NCBI GenBank assembly: GCA_036570425.1
Contig: DATCYF010000012.1
Location: forward strand, 1-64,000
Length of the DNA stretch: 64,000 nt
Direction of reading: 5' to 3'
From: Rhizorhapis sp036570425
Lineage (GTDB): Bacteria > Pseudomonadota > Alphaproteobacteria > Sphingomonadales > Sphingomonadaceae
The notes below the pieces were generated by a model. That model saw nothing but the letters and a program-made list of their open reading frames with translations, searched no databases and had not been told where the DNA came from. The number at the start of each line of letters is the position of its first letter. The stretch's first letter is position 1. The position numbers and the translations under genes are program-made. Positions 8,541-17,105 of the stretch are shown one piece after another.

Positions 8541-10526
8541 CTAAAGCTCGATGCCGTCGCCCGGATCGAGCGACGCTTGGCGCGCGACCTGGCGCATGGT
8601 CTGATTCATGCGCGAGAGGCGCGCGGCGTCCTCATCGGCATCGTCGCGGGGATCGATCTCGAACTCGTTCTCGATAGGTTTATTGGGCTCGACGGGTTTC
8701 GCGCGGCTCAGTTCTGGCTGGTGCCGGCGCTCGGAGTCGGTCGTATCCTCGTCCTCCGATCCACCGCCGTTGGTGGGCATCGCGACCGCTGGCGTCGCCG
8801 GAAGGGGCAGCGTGCTCCAGTCGTCCGGTCGGGCCGTTGCCGGCTTCACCAAGTTCGGCGGCGATATGATGCGCTCCTGAAACCGACGATCCTCATAGTA
8901 TCGCGCCTTCTTCGCGCGGATTGGCGGGGTGCCCGCCACCATGACGATCTCGTCGGCGGGCGGAAGCTGCATCACCTCGCCTGGCGTGAGCAGCGGGCGA
9001 GCCGTCTCGGACCGCGAGACCATCATGTGGCCGAGCCAGGGCGACAAGCGATGACCGGCATAGTTCTTCATCGCCCGCATTTCGGTCGCAGTGCCGAGCG
9101 CGTCGGAGACACGCTTGGCGGTCCGCTCGTCATTGGTCGCGAAGCTGACGCGGACATGGCAGTTGTCGAGGATCGAGTTGTTGGGCCCGTAGGCTTTCTC
9201 GATCTGGTTCAGCGACTGAGCGATGAGGAAGGCTTTGAGCCCGTAGCCGGCCATGAAGGCGAGTGCGCTCTCGAAAAAGTCGAGGCGGCCGAGCGCGGGG
9301 AACTCGTCGAGCATCAGGAGGAGACGATGGCGGTTGCCCTTCGCCTGCAGATCCTCGGTGAGACGCCGGCCGACCTGATTGAGGATCAGACGGATCAGCG
9401 GCTTGGTCCGGTTGATGTCTGAGGGCGGCACGACGAGATAGAGCGTGGTCGGATGCTTGCTGCCGACGATGTCGACGATGCGCCAGTCGCAGCGGCGTGT
9501 GACCTCGGCGACGACGGGATCACGATAGAGGCCGAGGAACGACATCGCGGTCGACAGCACGCCCGACCTTTCGTTGTCTGATTTGTTGAGCAGCTCGCGC
9601 GCGGCGCTGGCGATCACGGGATGCGGGCCGGCCTCGCCGAGGTGCGCCGTCTTCATCATGGCGGCGAGAGTCGACTCGATCGGCCGCTTCGGATCTGACA
9701 GGAATGCGGCGACCCCCGCGAGCGTCTTGTCGGCCTCGGCATAGAGGACATGCAGGATCGCGCCGACCAGCAGCGCGTGGCTGGTTTTCTCCCAGTGATT
9801 GCGCTTTTCCAGTGACCCTTCCGGGTCCACGAGGATGTCGGCAATATTCTGCACGTCGCGCACCTCCCATTCACCGCGGCGCACCTCGAGCAGCGGATTG
9901 TAGGCGGCGGATTTCGTATTGGTCGGATCGAACAGCAGCACGCGCCCGTGGCGAGCGCGAAAGCCGGCGGTAAGCGTCCAGTTCTCGCCCTTGATGTCAT
10001 GGACGATGGCGGAGCCCGGCCAGGTCAGTAGCGACGGCACGACTAGGCCGACGCCCTTGCCGGATCGCGTAGGCGCAAAGCACAGCACATGCTCGGGACC
10101 GTCGTGGCGAAGATAGTCGCGCTCGTGCTTTCCGAGAACGACACCATCGGCCCCGAGGAGGCCGGCAGCGCGTACTTCGCTGGCAACGGCCCATCGGGCG
10201 GAGCCGAACGTCTCGGCATTCTTGGCTTCGCGCGCCCGCCAGACCGACATGCCGACCGCGACGGCGATGGAGATGAAACCGCCGGATGCCGCGATATACG
10301 CCCCTTCGATGAAGATCGGCGGGGCATAGGCATCGTAGAAGTACCACCACCAGAAGAAGGCCGGCGGATAGTAGATCGGCCAGCCGGCCAGCTCGAACCA
10401 AGGCAGGCCGAGCTGCGGCTGAAAGCCGAGACGGTAGGCGGTCCACTGCGTTGCCGCCCAAGTGGTCATGAGGATAATCAGGAAGACGGTGAGGATCTGA
10501 CCCCAGAGGATTTTGGTCGCCGACAT
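8541..10526 (-). CDS. traG: TraG/VirD4-type coupling protein
   Basis: 661 residues. This is the type IV coupling ATPase that docks the relaxase-DNA complex onto the secretion channel. N-terminal membrane segments lie within about residues 10-100. The Walker A motif APTRSGKGVGL is near residues 153-163 and the Walker B region LLLMLDEFPALGRL near 400. The C-terminus is hydrophilic and acidic. It lies between the relaxase and the CopG-like gene, as in Tn4371-like ICEs. The start MSATKILWGQ fits the family. Confidence 0.95.
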   Translation of the reverse strand: MSATKILWGQILTVFLIILMTTWAATQWTAYRLGFQPQLGLPWFELAGWPIYYPPAFFWWWYFYDAYAPPIFIEGAYIAASGGFISIAVAVGMSVWRAREAKNAETFGSARWAVASEVRAAGLLGADGVVLGKHERDYLRHDGPEHVLCFAPTRSGKGVGLVVPSLLTWPGSAIVHDIKGENWTLTAGFRARHGRVLLFDPTNTKSAAYNPLLEVRRGEWEVRDVQNIADILVDPEGSLEKRNHWEKTSHALLVGAILHVLYAEADKTLAGVAAFLSDPKRPIESTLAAMMKTAHLGEAGPHPVIASAARELLNKSDNERSGVLSTAMSFLGLYRDPVVAEVTRRCDWRIVDIVGSKHPTTLYLVVPPSDINRTKPLIRLILNQVGRRLTEDLQAKGNRHRLLLMLDEFPALGRLDFFESALAFMAGYGLKAFLIAQSLNQIEKAYGPNNSILDNCHVRVSFATNDERTAKRVSDALGTATEMRAMKNYAGHRLSPWLGHMMVSRSETARPLLTPGEVMQLPPADEIVMVAGTPPIRAKKARYYEDRRFQERIISPPNLVKPATARPDDWSTLPLPATPAVAMPTNGGGSEDEDTTDSERRHQPELSRAKPVEPNKPIENEFEIDPRDDADEDAARLSRMNQTMRQVARQASLDPGDGIEL

Positions 10527-10549
10527 GGCGCGTTCCTTTCTTGATGGGA

Positions 10550-12289
10550 CTACATGCCGAGCCCGCGGTTGCGTCCGAAGCTCCAGTCGACGCCACCGGC
10601 GCCGCGCGACACGCCGGAGACGTGCTGGCCGATCTGGCGTTCAAGGGATGGCGACCAAGGCACGAGCTGGAAGCCGAGACCGTCGTCGATCATGGCGAAG
10701 CGGCCCGACGCGAGCGCGAAGCGCTGGCGATAGGTGCCCGCCACATACTCGCCCGTTCCGGCCTTCGAGAATTGCCGGCCGGTCTCGGCCGCAAGCTTGT
10801 CGCCCAACGCTTCCACCTCGCGCTGGCGCAGCGTGTCGATCAGCCCGGGCGAGAAGCTGACGCCGCGCGTCTGCCGCTCGGCGAGGCCCTGGCCAACGAG
10901 ATGTTCGGCCCGCCGGTCCATCGCGTGGCGAACTTCCGCGCCGAAGCCGCCACCACCGAGCGCGACGGGATCGCGGGCGATCGCCTGCCGGTCGAGCCAG
11001 GTCGCGCCGGTCGCGTGGACCTGCCGCTCGATGTCTAGATCGGAGCGCACGGCGAGCGCGACACGGCCGCGCCCTTGCGCGTCGTCGAATTTACGCAGCT
11101 CCACGATCGAGCCCGGCGCACTGTCGCCGGCGGCGTCGAGGTCAGGCAGTTTGATGTGATGGGTCCGTCCATCCGTCCCATCGACCACGGCATAGGCCGT
11201 GCCCTTCAGCTCATCGTCGAGACCCCGATCGACCAGCCGGCCGACGACAGGTTCGTTCAAGCTTTCGCTGGCCAACACGTAGCTGGCGGCGCCGCGTTCG
11301 ATGCCGCGCTCGGTCAGGCCCCGATGAATGCGCTTGATGATATCGCCACGTTCGCCGAGCTCGCGCAGTGTCGCCTCGGCGTTCTCCGAGATTGTCCATT
11401 GCCCGGGGCCGACCTGATCGGCGAGTCCAAGCGTCTCCAGCTTGCGGAGGCGGCCAACCTTCATCGCATGGAATTCGTCCGGCTGCTGGTCGGGGCGCGG
11501 CGCAAGATCCACCACGCCGGTGCGATAGCTGTCCCGGGCAAGTTGGCGGTCGAGATTGGTCCAGCGCTCGGCCTCGATCTGCCGTTCGAGATTGTGGCGG
11601 ATCTCGTGGTCGGTGCGCGGGCCTAGTTCCTGGGTGACGAGATCCTGCGCGCGGGCACGCATGCCTTCCTTGATATAGTCGCGGGAAATGACGAGGTCCT
11701 GGCCATCGTCGGTCCGGCCGCGCAGGATGATATGGACGTGGGGATTGTCCGTGTTCCAGTGATCGACACCGACCCAATCGAGCTTGGTGCCGAGGTCCTT
11801 CTCCATCTGCCCCATCAGCTCGCGGGCGAAGGTCTTGAGGTCGGACATCTCCGGCGCGTCCTCGGGCGAGACGATGAACCGGAAATGATGCCGGTCGTCC
11901 TGAGTCCGCTCGGCGAAGGCCTTGGCATCGGCCGCCTCCGTCTCCGGCCCGAACAGCTTCGCCTTCTCCCCGTCCCGGGTGACGCCCTCGCGCTGCAGGT
12001 AGTTGAGGTGGGCGGTGAGCGGCGCCGAGCGAGCGCTATGCCGGACGACGCGCGTCTTGATGACCGTGTTGCGGGATCGGCTGGTCAGGAGCCGGTTGGC
12101 TTGCAGGGTCGCGCGCTGGCCGCGTCCGAAGCGTGAGCGGTTTCCCGAGCTGATCTTGCCGGAGCGCGAGACCCTGCCGCCGGCGCGCTGGGCGGCCGCC
12201 AGCGCCTGCGCGATGAAGGGCCGCGCCTGCTGCGCGCGGGTCGAGCGGATGCGGCCCGGCCGGATGCGAAAATCGTCCTCGCCGCTCAT
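10550..12289 (-). CDS. Relaxase/mobilization nuclease with DUF3363 domain (RlxS/VirD2-like)
   Basis: About 579 residues from MSGEDDFRIRPGRIRSTR; an ATG 18 bases upstream is less likely because it overlaps one copy of a repeated 13-mer in the putative oriT. The three-histidine-type metal motif DNPHVHIILRG is near residues 174-184. The N-terminal region after TAHLNYLQREGV fits the relaxase domain, and the C-terminal part is DUF3363. The protein nicks oriT and pilots the single strand into the recipient. traG follows by 23 bases. Confidence 0.93.
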   Translation of the reverse strand: MSGEDDFRIRPGRIRSTRAQQARPFIAQALAAAQRAGGRVSRSGKISSGNRSRFGRGQRATLQANRLLTSRSRNTVIKTRVVRHSARSAPLTAHLNYLQREGVTRDGEKAKLFGPETEAADAKAFAERTQDDRHHFRFIVSPEDAPEMSDLKTFARELMGQMEKDLGTKLDWVGVDHWNTDNPHVHIILRGRTDDGQDLVISRDYIKEGMRARAQDLVTQELGPRTDHEIRHNLERQIEAERWTNLDRQLARDSYRTGVVDLAPRPDQQPDEFHAMKVGRLRKLETLGLADQVGPGQWTISENAEATLRELGERGDIIKRIHRGLTERGIERGAASYVLASESLNEPVVGRLVDRGLDDELKGTAYAVVDGTDGRTHHIKLPDLDAAGDSAPGSIVELRKFDDAQGRGRVALAVRSDLDIERQVHATGATWLDRQAIARDPVALGGGGFGAEVRHAMDRRAEHLVGQGLAERQTRGVSFSPGLIDTLRQREVEALGDKLAAETGRQFSKAGTGEYVAGTYRQRFALASGRFAMIDDGLGFQLVPWSPSLERQIGQHVSGVSRGAGGVDWSFGRNRGLGM

Positions 12290-12533
12290 GGCCGCGGCCC
12301 CGCACATCGCGCAAAGCCGAGGAAATCCTTGCAGAAATCACGAACGCGCAGGCCGCGCCGATCAGGCGCACCTCGCGCCAATGCGCCATAAGCTACTGAA
12401 AACACACGACCGCACCAAGCCGCACATCGCGCGCTTTTATCTCGCCATCGTGCGGTTGTGTTGCCTCCTTCTCCTCCGCGGACCGCCATTCGTCCGCCAG
12501 AGCACGCCATTGTCCGATCCGATGCGAAAGCGG
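12290..12533. other. Candidate oriT region
   Basis: This is the only sizeable non-coding gap beside the relaxase. It contains a 12-bp inverted repeat with one mismatch: ACACGACCGCAC at 12404-12415 and GTGCGGTTGTGT at 12450-12461, with a 34-bp spacer that includes an AT-richer TTTTATCT patch. It also contains a 13-bp direct repeat, CCGCACATCGCGC, at 12300-12312 and 12420-12432. An AATCCTTGC string at about 12324-12332 weakly resembles the IncP-type nic core. Location and repeats fit an oriT; the nic position is not established. Confidence 0.5.
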
Positions 12534-13295
12534 TCATCGCGGCGCTCCGGAGGCGTTGCGGCCGACGAACAGACCATCGGCTACCGGCGCAATCGCGCTT
12601 TGATCGCGCGCCGGAGTTGCCGTCGATGCCACAACCTGCTCGCCTTCGTGATGCACCGGAGCGACACTGACGCTGCCCGATGACTGCACAACGAAGAGCG
12701 GTGCGCGGGTCCAGGCGAGCGGATCGGCAGCAGCCACCATCACCGGCGCGACGATCTCGCCGCTGCCGAGAACGGGCGCGAGCATGGCGACATAGGCGCG
12801 CGTTTCGGCAGGCAATGGTCGGCCCGCGAGATACTCTTCGTAGCGTCCGGGGCCCGCATTGTAGGCCGCAAGGAAGCCGGGCGAACCGTAGCGGTCGTGC
12901 ATCTCGCGCAGATACGCCGCGCCCGCCAGGATGTTGTCGCGCGGATCATAAGGGTTGGCGCCGAGGCCGAGACGGACGCGAAGGCTGGCCCAGGTGTCGG
13001 GCATGAGCTGCATCAGGCCCATCGCGCCCTTTGGTGAGACGGCGCGCACATCACCCCGGCTTTCGACACGCATGACCGCGCGAATCCACGCCTCGGGAAT
13101 GCCGAACCGCTGCGCCGCCTCGGCGACGAAAGCGGCATATGAATCGACGCGCGGCGGACGTTCGGCGGGCATCTCCTGCGCGTTGGCCGGTTGGCAAAGC
13201 GGCGTGCCAAGGAACAGGCCGGAAAGGAGAAGGAAGGCTGTACGTCGGAGGGCGGTGCTCCCCCCGACGACAGACGCATGGCGGGCGACGGACAT
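12534..13295 (-). CDS. VirB1-like lytic transglycosylase
   Basis: 253 residues with an N-terminal signal peptide ending near ANAQE. The SLT domain has the catalytic Glu in VESRGD (about residue 78), the GAMGLMQLMPDTW motif (89-101) and the AYNAGPGRY motif. These enzymes cleave peptidoglycan locally so that the conjugation apparatus can cross the wall. The C-terminal 80 residues have no recognisable domain. It overlaps nothing but lies 3 bases from the DUF736 gene, in one transfer operon. Confidence 0.93.
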   Translation of the reverse strand: MSVARHASVVGGSTALRRTAFLLLSGLFLGTPLCQPANAQEMPAERPPRVDSYAAFVAEAAQRFGIPEAWIRAVMRVESRGDVRAVSPKGAMGLMQLMPDTWASLRVRLGLGANPYDPRDNILAGAAYLREMHDRYGSPGFLAAYNAGPGRYEEYLAGRPLPAETRAYVAMLAPVLGSGEIVAPVMVAAADPLAWTRAPLFVVQSSGSVSVAPVHHEGEQVVASTATPARDQSAIAPVADGLFVGRNASGAPR

Positions 13296-13298
13296 CGC

Positions 13299-13637
13299 TC
13301 AGTCCCGCTCGCCGCGCTTCGGCGGGCGATTCCAGTGCAGGCCCCAGGCAGATTTATCGTCGGCCGATTGGAAGAGGTTGGCGCGGATCGGATGACCGAA
13401 GGTCGGGTCGTCGATCTGCAGCGAGACATAGTCGCCGGCCTTCTCACCCGTGCGCTTCCACCCCGCACCGATTTCCGGCCCGTCATCGTCGGAGCCGAGA
13501 TGGATGCGGAAGTCCGGGGCGTTCTCGGCGTCGGAATTGTCCGCCGGTACGAGCACCACTTCGGCATCGACGGAAAGGGTGCGAACGCGCCCCGCATAGC
13601 CGCTCTTGGTGCGGCTGAATTGACCGATCAGAGGCAT
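13299..13637 (-). CDS. DUF736 protein (copy 1)
   Basis: 112 residues. The pattern is typical of DUF736: N-terminal IGQFSRTKSGYAGRVRTLSV, a central ENAPDFRIH segment, and a C-terminal ...LQIDDPTFGHPIRANLF motif. The family is small, soluble and common on conjugative elements; its function is unknown. A second divergent copy is at 18862-19191. It lies between the lytic transglycosylase and traF on the same strand. Confidence 0.9.
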   Translation of the reverse strand: MPLIGQFSRTKSGYAGRVRTLSVDAEVVLVPADNSDAENAPDFRIHLGSDDDGPEIGAGWKRTGEKAGDYVSLQIDDPTFGHPIRANLFQSADDKSAWGLHWNRPPKRGERD

Positions 13638-13682
13638 GGGTTTCTCCTTGGCTGTGCGGTGGAAAAGGTCATGGGCGCGTCG

Positions 13683-14228
13683 TCACCGCGTCGCCGCGCG
13701 CCAGACGAAGCGGCCATTGCCGTCCTCGTCGGTGTAGAGAGGGGTGGCTCGACCGATGACGGAGTTGGCCGGGAGCGGGCCGAAATAGCGGCCGTCGAGA
13801 CTGTCGCGGACTTGCCAGTTCATCAGGAACAGCTCGCCGTCCGCGACCAAACGGCAGCCCGTCCAAATGGGCAATGGTCGCCCACGACGGTCGTGATCGA
13901 GGGCATCTCCCATGGCGATGCCGTCGACGGTGATCGCGGTGCCGTTGCGGCACACGCGCTGCCCAGGAAGCGCCGCGACGTGCTTCATGAGAGGCACGCC
14001 GCGCGGCAAATATCCGCCGTCCGAGAGGAAGGCCGCGAGCGGCTCGGGCGGACGCACCGCGACCAGATCCGTGACCTCGAGCGGTCCGGGCGCACCGATC
14101 GCGTAAAGTCCGATCGGCGTGCTGGCCGAGGCGTTCCAGATCAGTTTCGGCGCGAACGACACCACTGACAGGATGACCATCAGCATCACTGCCACATAGG
14201 TCGTCATGACATAGCCGAAGCGGCTCAT
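13683..14228 (-). CDS. traF: TraF, S26-family conjugative signal peptidase
   Basis: 181 residues. The N-terminal membrane anchor spans about 8-27. The catalytic Ser lies in NASASTPIGLY (Ser36 by family position) and the Lys in MKHVAALPGQ (Lys82), the Ser-Lys dyad of S26 peptidases. In RP4, TraF trims and cyclises the TrbC pilin, so the partner here is probably trbC at 4777-5109. It overlaps the DUF2840 gene by 4 bases (ATGA), indicating coupling. Confidence 0.93.
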   Translation of the reverse strand: MSRFGYVMTTYVAVMLMVILSVVSFAPKLIWNASASTPIGLYAIGAPGPLEVTDLVAVRPPEPLAAFLSDGGYLPRGVPLMKHVAALPGQRVCRNGTAITVDGIAMGDALDHDRRGRPLPIWTGCRLVADGELFLMNWQVRDSLDGRYFGPLPANSVIGRATPLYTDEDGNGRFVWRAATR

Positions 14229-14743
14229 GGCATGGTCCTCCGGCGCAGGAGGAACGCGCGATGTTGCTGTTGGGAGTAAGCACGCGGCGGCTCACCGACG
14301 GTGAGGCGATTGTGGACGTGCCGCCAATGGTCGGGCGAAACGTCGATCGCCTCGACGCCGCGCGCCTCGATCGCGTCGACAAGCTGGAGCACGCGCTCGA
14401 CCTTGGGCCAGCCATCGGCGCGCAACAGGATGTCGCCGCCGGGGCGCACACACGGCAGGGTCTGGCAGCGCTCGCCTGCGCGGACGGCGCGGACGATGTC
14501 GAGGCGCGATAGCGCTGTGCCGTAGTCGTTCGACGTCCAGCGCACGAAGGCGAAGATGCTGTCCGGTACGAATGAGACGACGCGGCCTCGCCGGTCGAGG
14601 ATCTGTTCGGCGGCCTCGCGGCCGAACCTGATCCAGAACTCGATCTTCTTCTCGATCCACGTCAGCTCGACATGGGTCATGGCGTCGGACGGAAGCGCGC
14701 GCGGCGCATCGCTGCCCAGTGACGTGTCGGGAACACCGATCAT
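14225..14743 (-). CDS. DUF2840 domain protein
   Basis: 172 residues. The recognisable DUF2840 portion begins at about MTHVELTWIEKKIEFWIRFG, so translation may start at this internal Met (about 14680) instead. The family is confined to conjugative elements and is always found between ParA and TraF genes; its function is unknown. It overlaps traF by 4 bases and the upstream ribbon-helix-helix gene by 4 bases, so it belongs to the same coupled operon. Confidence 0.85.
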   Translation of the reverse strand: MIGVPDTSLGSDAPRALPSDAMTHVELTWIEKKIEFWIRFGREAAEQILDRRGRVVSFVPDSIFAFVRWTSNDYGTALSRLDIVRAVRAGERCQTLPCVRPGGDILLRADGWPKVERVLQLVDAIEARGVEAIDVSPDHWRHVHNRLTVGEPPRAYSQQQHRAFLLRRRTMP

Positions 14744-14994
14744 CTTGGCTCTCCTTCACTGTTGGGAAATTCACGTTCGAACAGCGCGCGCAGCATGTCG
14801 GCGACGGTCTGGCCGCGCTGAAAGGCGGCGATCTTGATCCGGCCGCGCATGTCGGCGGTGACGTCAATCGTGAGCCTGGCGGTGAACTCGGCGGCGACGT
14901 CCGCGCGCAGCGATGGACGGTCCGGCGCCTTGATCCAGCTTTCTGGATCGGCCGGGCGGGACGCGAAGCTGCGTTTCGGGGGCCGCTCGCTCAT
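14740..14994 (-). CDS. Ribbon-helix-helix partition/regulatory protein next to ParA
   Basis: 84 residues: a basic disordered N-terminus followed by a ribbon-helix-helix core (RLTIDVTADMRGRIKIAAFQ, then ADMLRALFEREF). Small proteins of this shape next to ParA act as ParG/Omega-like centromere-binding partners. The last bases of parA overlap its start by 4 bases. Role as ParA partner is inferred from context; it could also be an autoregulator of the operon. Confidence 0.75.
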   Translation of the reverse strand: MSERPPKRSFASRPADPESWIKAPDRPSLRADVAAEFTARLTIDVTADMRGRIKIAAFQRGQTVADMLRALFEREFPNSEGEPR

Positions 14995-15629
14995 GCGCCG
15001 AGCCTCGTGACCTCGGCGGCGAGCGCGGTGATTTCCCGCGCGGCGGGTGATGCATCGTCCTGCTCGGCCGCGAGCCGTCCGGTCTGCACGACGTCGGCGA
15101 AGGCGATGCGCTGCCCGATCGTGGTCAGGAGCGGCGGCGGATCGTGATCGGCGAGCGTTTCGGCGGTTTCGCGGGCGAGAATCGTGCGGGCCGCGCAGCG
15201 GTTCAGCAAGAAGCGCGCCTTGAGGTCCGGTCGATAGATCCGCGCTTCGCCGAGCAGCGTCAGCATCTCGGCCGTGGCCCAGCCGTCGAGCGGCGACGGC
15301 TGCACCGGGATCAGCACAAGATCGGCGGCGAGCAGCGCCGAGCGCATCAGGCCGGCGACACGCGGCGGCCCGTCGATGACGACGTGATCGACGTCGCGCG
15401 CCAGCTCCGGCGCTTCACGGTGGAGCGTGTCGCGCGCCAGGCCGACAACGCCGAACAGCCGCTCCAATCCCTCCCGGCTGCGTTGTTGCGACCAGTCCAG
15501 CGCGGAACCTTGCGGGTCGGCGTCGATCAGCGTGACGCGCTGTCCACAGCGAGCCCATTCACCAGCGAGATGCAGGGCGAGCGTTGTCTTGCCGACGCCG
15601 CCCTTCTGGTTGAGGAAAGCGACGATCAT
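14991..15629 (-). CDS. parA: ParA-family partition ATPase
   Basis: 212 residues starting MIVAFLNQKGGVGKTTLALH. The deviant Walker A motif KGGVGKTT is at residues 9-16, with motif A' at LIDADPQGSALDW and the Walker B region DHVVIDGPPRV. This is a small type Ib ParA with no N-terminal HTH. It likely segregates the excised circular ICE with the adjacent ribbon-helix-helix protein, fitting the nearby RepA and iterons. Inverted repeats at 15691 and 15754 lie upstream and may be operator or centromere sites. Confidence 0.93.
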   Translation of the reverse strand: MIVAFLNQKGGVGKTTLALHLAGEWARCGQRVTLIDADPQGSALDWSQQRSREGLERLFGVVGLARDTLHREAPELARDVDHVVIDGPPRVAGLMRSALLAADLVLIPVQPSPLDGWATAEMLTLLGEARIYRPDLKARFLLNRCAARTILARETAETLADHDPPPLLTTIGQRIAFADVVQTGRLAAEQDDASPAAREITALAAEVTRLGA

Positions 15630-15690
15630 GACGGTCTCCCGGCGATCGGGGACTCGTCCACAGCGGTCGAAAAACTGGCTTGCGTTAGAA

Positions 15691-15707
15691 AGATTCCGTA
15701 GGAATCT
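15691..15707. promoter_or_regulatory. Perfect inverted repeat upstream of parA
   Basis: AGATTCC-GTA-GGAATCT is a perfect 7-3-7 dyad located 62-78 bases upstream of the parA start. Its right half runs into TAGGAATCTAG (15699-15709), an 11-mer that occurs again upstream of the RdfS-like gene at 17115-17125. The site is a candidate operator for a regulator shared by the two promoters. Confidence 0.5.
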
Positions 15708-15753
15708 AGGTTAGATAAGTTACGGGGCTCGCAAGCTGCTGATTCAGCGAGAT

Positions 15754-15833
15754 GAATCGACGATTCCGGTCCCCGATAGCACGAGAGTCCGGTCCCCGAT
15801 GGCACGATAGTGCCGGTCCCTGATAGCACGAGA
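15754..15833. repeat. Three iteron-like direct repeats plus a palindrome near repA
   Basis: Three near-identical units with consensus CCGGTCCCYGATRGCACGA begin at 15766, 15789 and 15813, a spacing of 23 and 24 bp. A perfect GAATCG-A-CGATTC palindrome (15754-15766) abuts the first. Tandem repeats of about two helical turns next to a replication-initiator gene are the normal structure of an iteron origin. The repA 3' end also holds TTATCCCCA, one base from a DnaA box, but this overlaps coding sequence. Origin function is inferred. Confidence 0.65.
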
Positions 15834-15837
15834 CGAT

Positions 15838-16725
15838 TCACAGCTTATCCCCAGGGCGAGTTGTCGAGCGGCGACGGCGGCGCGGGATGCCGAGCGCGTC
15901 GGGATCGGTTGGTACGAAGGACAGGATTTCGGGACCGCCGACGCATTGCTCGATAGTCAGGCGGTAGCCGGGCAGCGGCTGGCGGCGGACGATGTCGCGC
16001 AGGTCGTAGGCGAAATGCTTGAGCGGCGAGAGACTGCCGGACTTGGCGTGGAGATGCGGAAAATCGAAGCTCCAGCCGAACTCCTGCTTGCCGCCGTGCT
16101 TGCGCACGAGGCGGTACAGCCAGCGCTCAAGACCGCCTGTCAGCCCGAAATAGTCACGGTCGATGGTGAGGACCAAAGCGTCGTCGAGGACCGCGCCGTA
16201 GAACCAGTCGGGGACTATGAGTTCGAGTCCGAGCGGTCGGCCGCGGTGATCGGCGCGCTCCTTCCATTCGTTGATCCAGGAGAAGCGGTGCATCCGCCGC
16301 TCCGTGGGCTGGCGGATCGAGGTCGCGATCGTGGTGGATTGAAGTCGGTCGAGGGCGGCCTTCAGCCGGTCGTAATCGCGCAGCGAAACACCACGTCCGA
16401 TGAAGTTTAAAATTTCATAGGGGGTCGTCGCCATAAGGCGCGACGGGCGCAAGCCGACGTCACGCGCTTCGACGATCTGCGAAGCCGCCCAGATCAGGAC
16501 ATCGGCGTCCCAGATCGTCGCCATGCCGTGTTCGGGCACAGCTTCGACGCGGATCTTCACCGAACCCGCTTTGAAGTCGATCGGCGCTAGGCGCTTCGAC
16601 TTGGCAAGTGAGAAGAACGGATAGGCCATGAGGTCCTGGGCGTCGCGCGGCGCGAGATCGCCGGGCAGCGCCCGGAACAGATCGAGCTGCGCTCGCTCGT
16701 CGTGATGTGTGTGACGGGACGACAT
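15838..16725 (-). CDS. repA: RepA-type plasmid replication initiator
   Basis: 295 residues of the replication initiator protein A family. Typical segments are RDAQDLMAYPFFSLAKSKR near residue 28, ATIWDADVLIWAASQI near 78 and TTPYEILNFIGRG near 110. The family binds origin iterons to start replication, and three iteron-like repeats lie just beyond its 3' end. On ICEs such genes allow limited autonomous replication of the excised circle. It is 11 bases downstream of the RdfS-like gene and in the same orientation. Confidence 0.92.
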   Translation of the reverse strand: MSSRHTHHDERAQLDLFRALPGDLAPRDAQDLMAYPFFSLAKSKRLAPIDFKAGSVKIRVEAVPEHGMATIWDADVLIWAASQIVEARDVGLRPSRLMATTPYEILNFIGRGVSLRDYDRLKAALDRLQSTTIATSIRQPTERRMHRFSWINEWKERADHRGRPLGLELIVPDWFYGAVLDDALVLTIDRDYFGLTGGLERWLYRLVRKHGGKQEFGWSFDFPHLHAKSGSLSPLKHFAYDLRDIVRRQPLPGYRLTIEQCVGGPEILSFVPTDPDALGIPRRRRRSTTRPGDKL

Positions 16726-16736
16726 GGCGGGTCGTC

Positions 16737-17018
16737 TCAGCGCGGCTGACGGCCGGCGAAGCGGCGGTCCGAGGGCTCCTGCCTCTTGGCGGGAAGGACC
16801 GTGCCGCGCGGGTCGGACGTCGAACTGACGAGGCCGCGATCCGCCCAGGTCTGGAGATCTTCGACGGCATAGACGACTCGGCCGCCGAGCTTTCGGTAGG
16901 CCGGCCCGGTGCCGTAGGTGCGATGCTTCTCAAGCGTGCGCTCGGACAGTCCGAGGAAACGAGCGGCTTCCTGCGTGCGCAGGTAGCGTGGCGGGATGCC
17001 GGCGGTAGTTTCGGCCAT
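16737..17018 (-). CDS. AlpA/MerR-like HTH protein, candidate excisionase (RdfS-like)
   Basis: 93 residues. The helix-turn-helix YLRTQEAARFLGLSERTLEK and the following YRKLGGRVVYAVEDLQTWAD wing are typical of the HTH_17/AlpA/Xis fold. In ICEMlSymR7A the recombination directionality factor RdfS is a small protein of this class in a similar position next to repA/parA-type genes, activated by FseA. The FseA-like frames lie directly upstream here. The excisionase role is inferred; a transcription-factor role is the alternative. Confidence 0.75.
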   Translation of the reverse strand: MAETTAGIPPRYLRTQEAARFLGLSERTLEKHRTYGTGPAYRKLGGRVVYAVEDLQTWADRGLVSSTSDPRGTVLPAKRQEPSDRRFAGRQPR

Positions 17019-17105
17019 TGTCGAGCCTCCGTGGTCTCATCGGGGACCGCTGCCGTCAGGCGGCGGTTCGAGAGCACGGTGGCGTGAAGGCGGTGGGTCG
17101 GACGA

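Noticed and set aside
12290..12307. Upstream ATG for the relaxase at 12307
   Set aside because: It overlaps the 13-bp direct repeat of the putative oriT and adds six residues absent from the usual MSG(E/D)DDF start.
12324..12332. IncP-like nic core (AATCCTTGC)
   Set aside because: It differs from the ATCCTGC core by an inserted base and occurs without the usual adjacent arm, so it is noted only as a weak hint within the oriT candidate.
15626..15841. Possible 71-residue protein between parA and repA
   Set aside because: The apparent coding sequence is made by the iteron repeats (for example GTGTIVPSGTGL) and the parA upstream dyads; it is better read as an origin/operator region.
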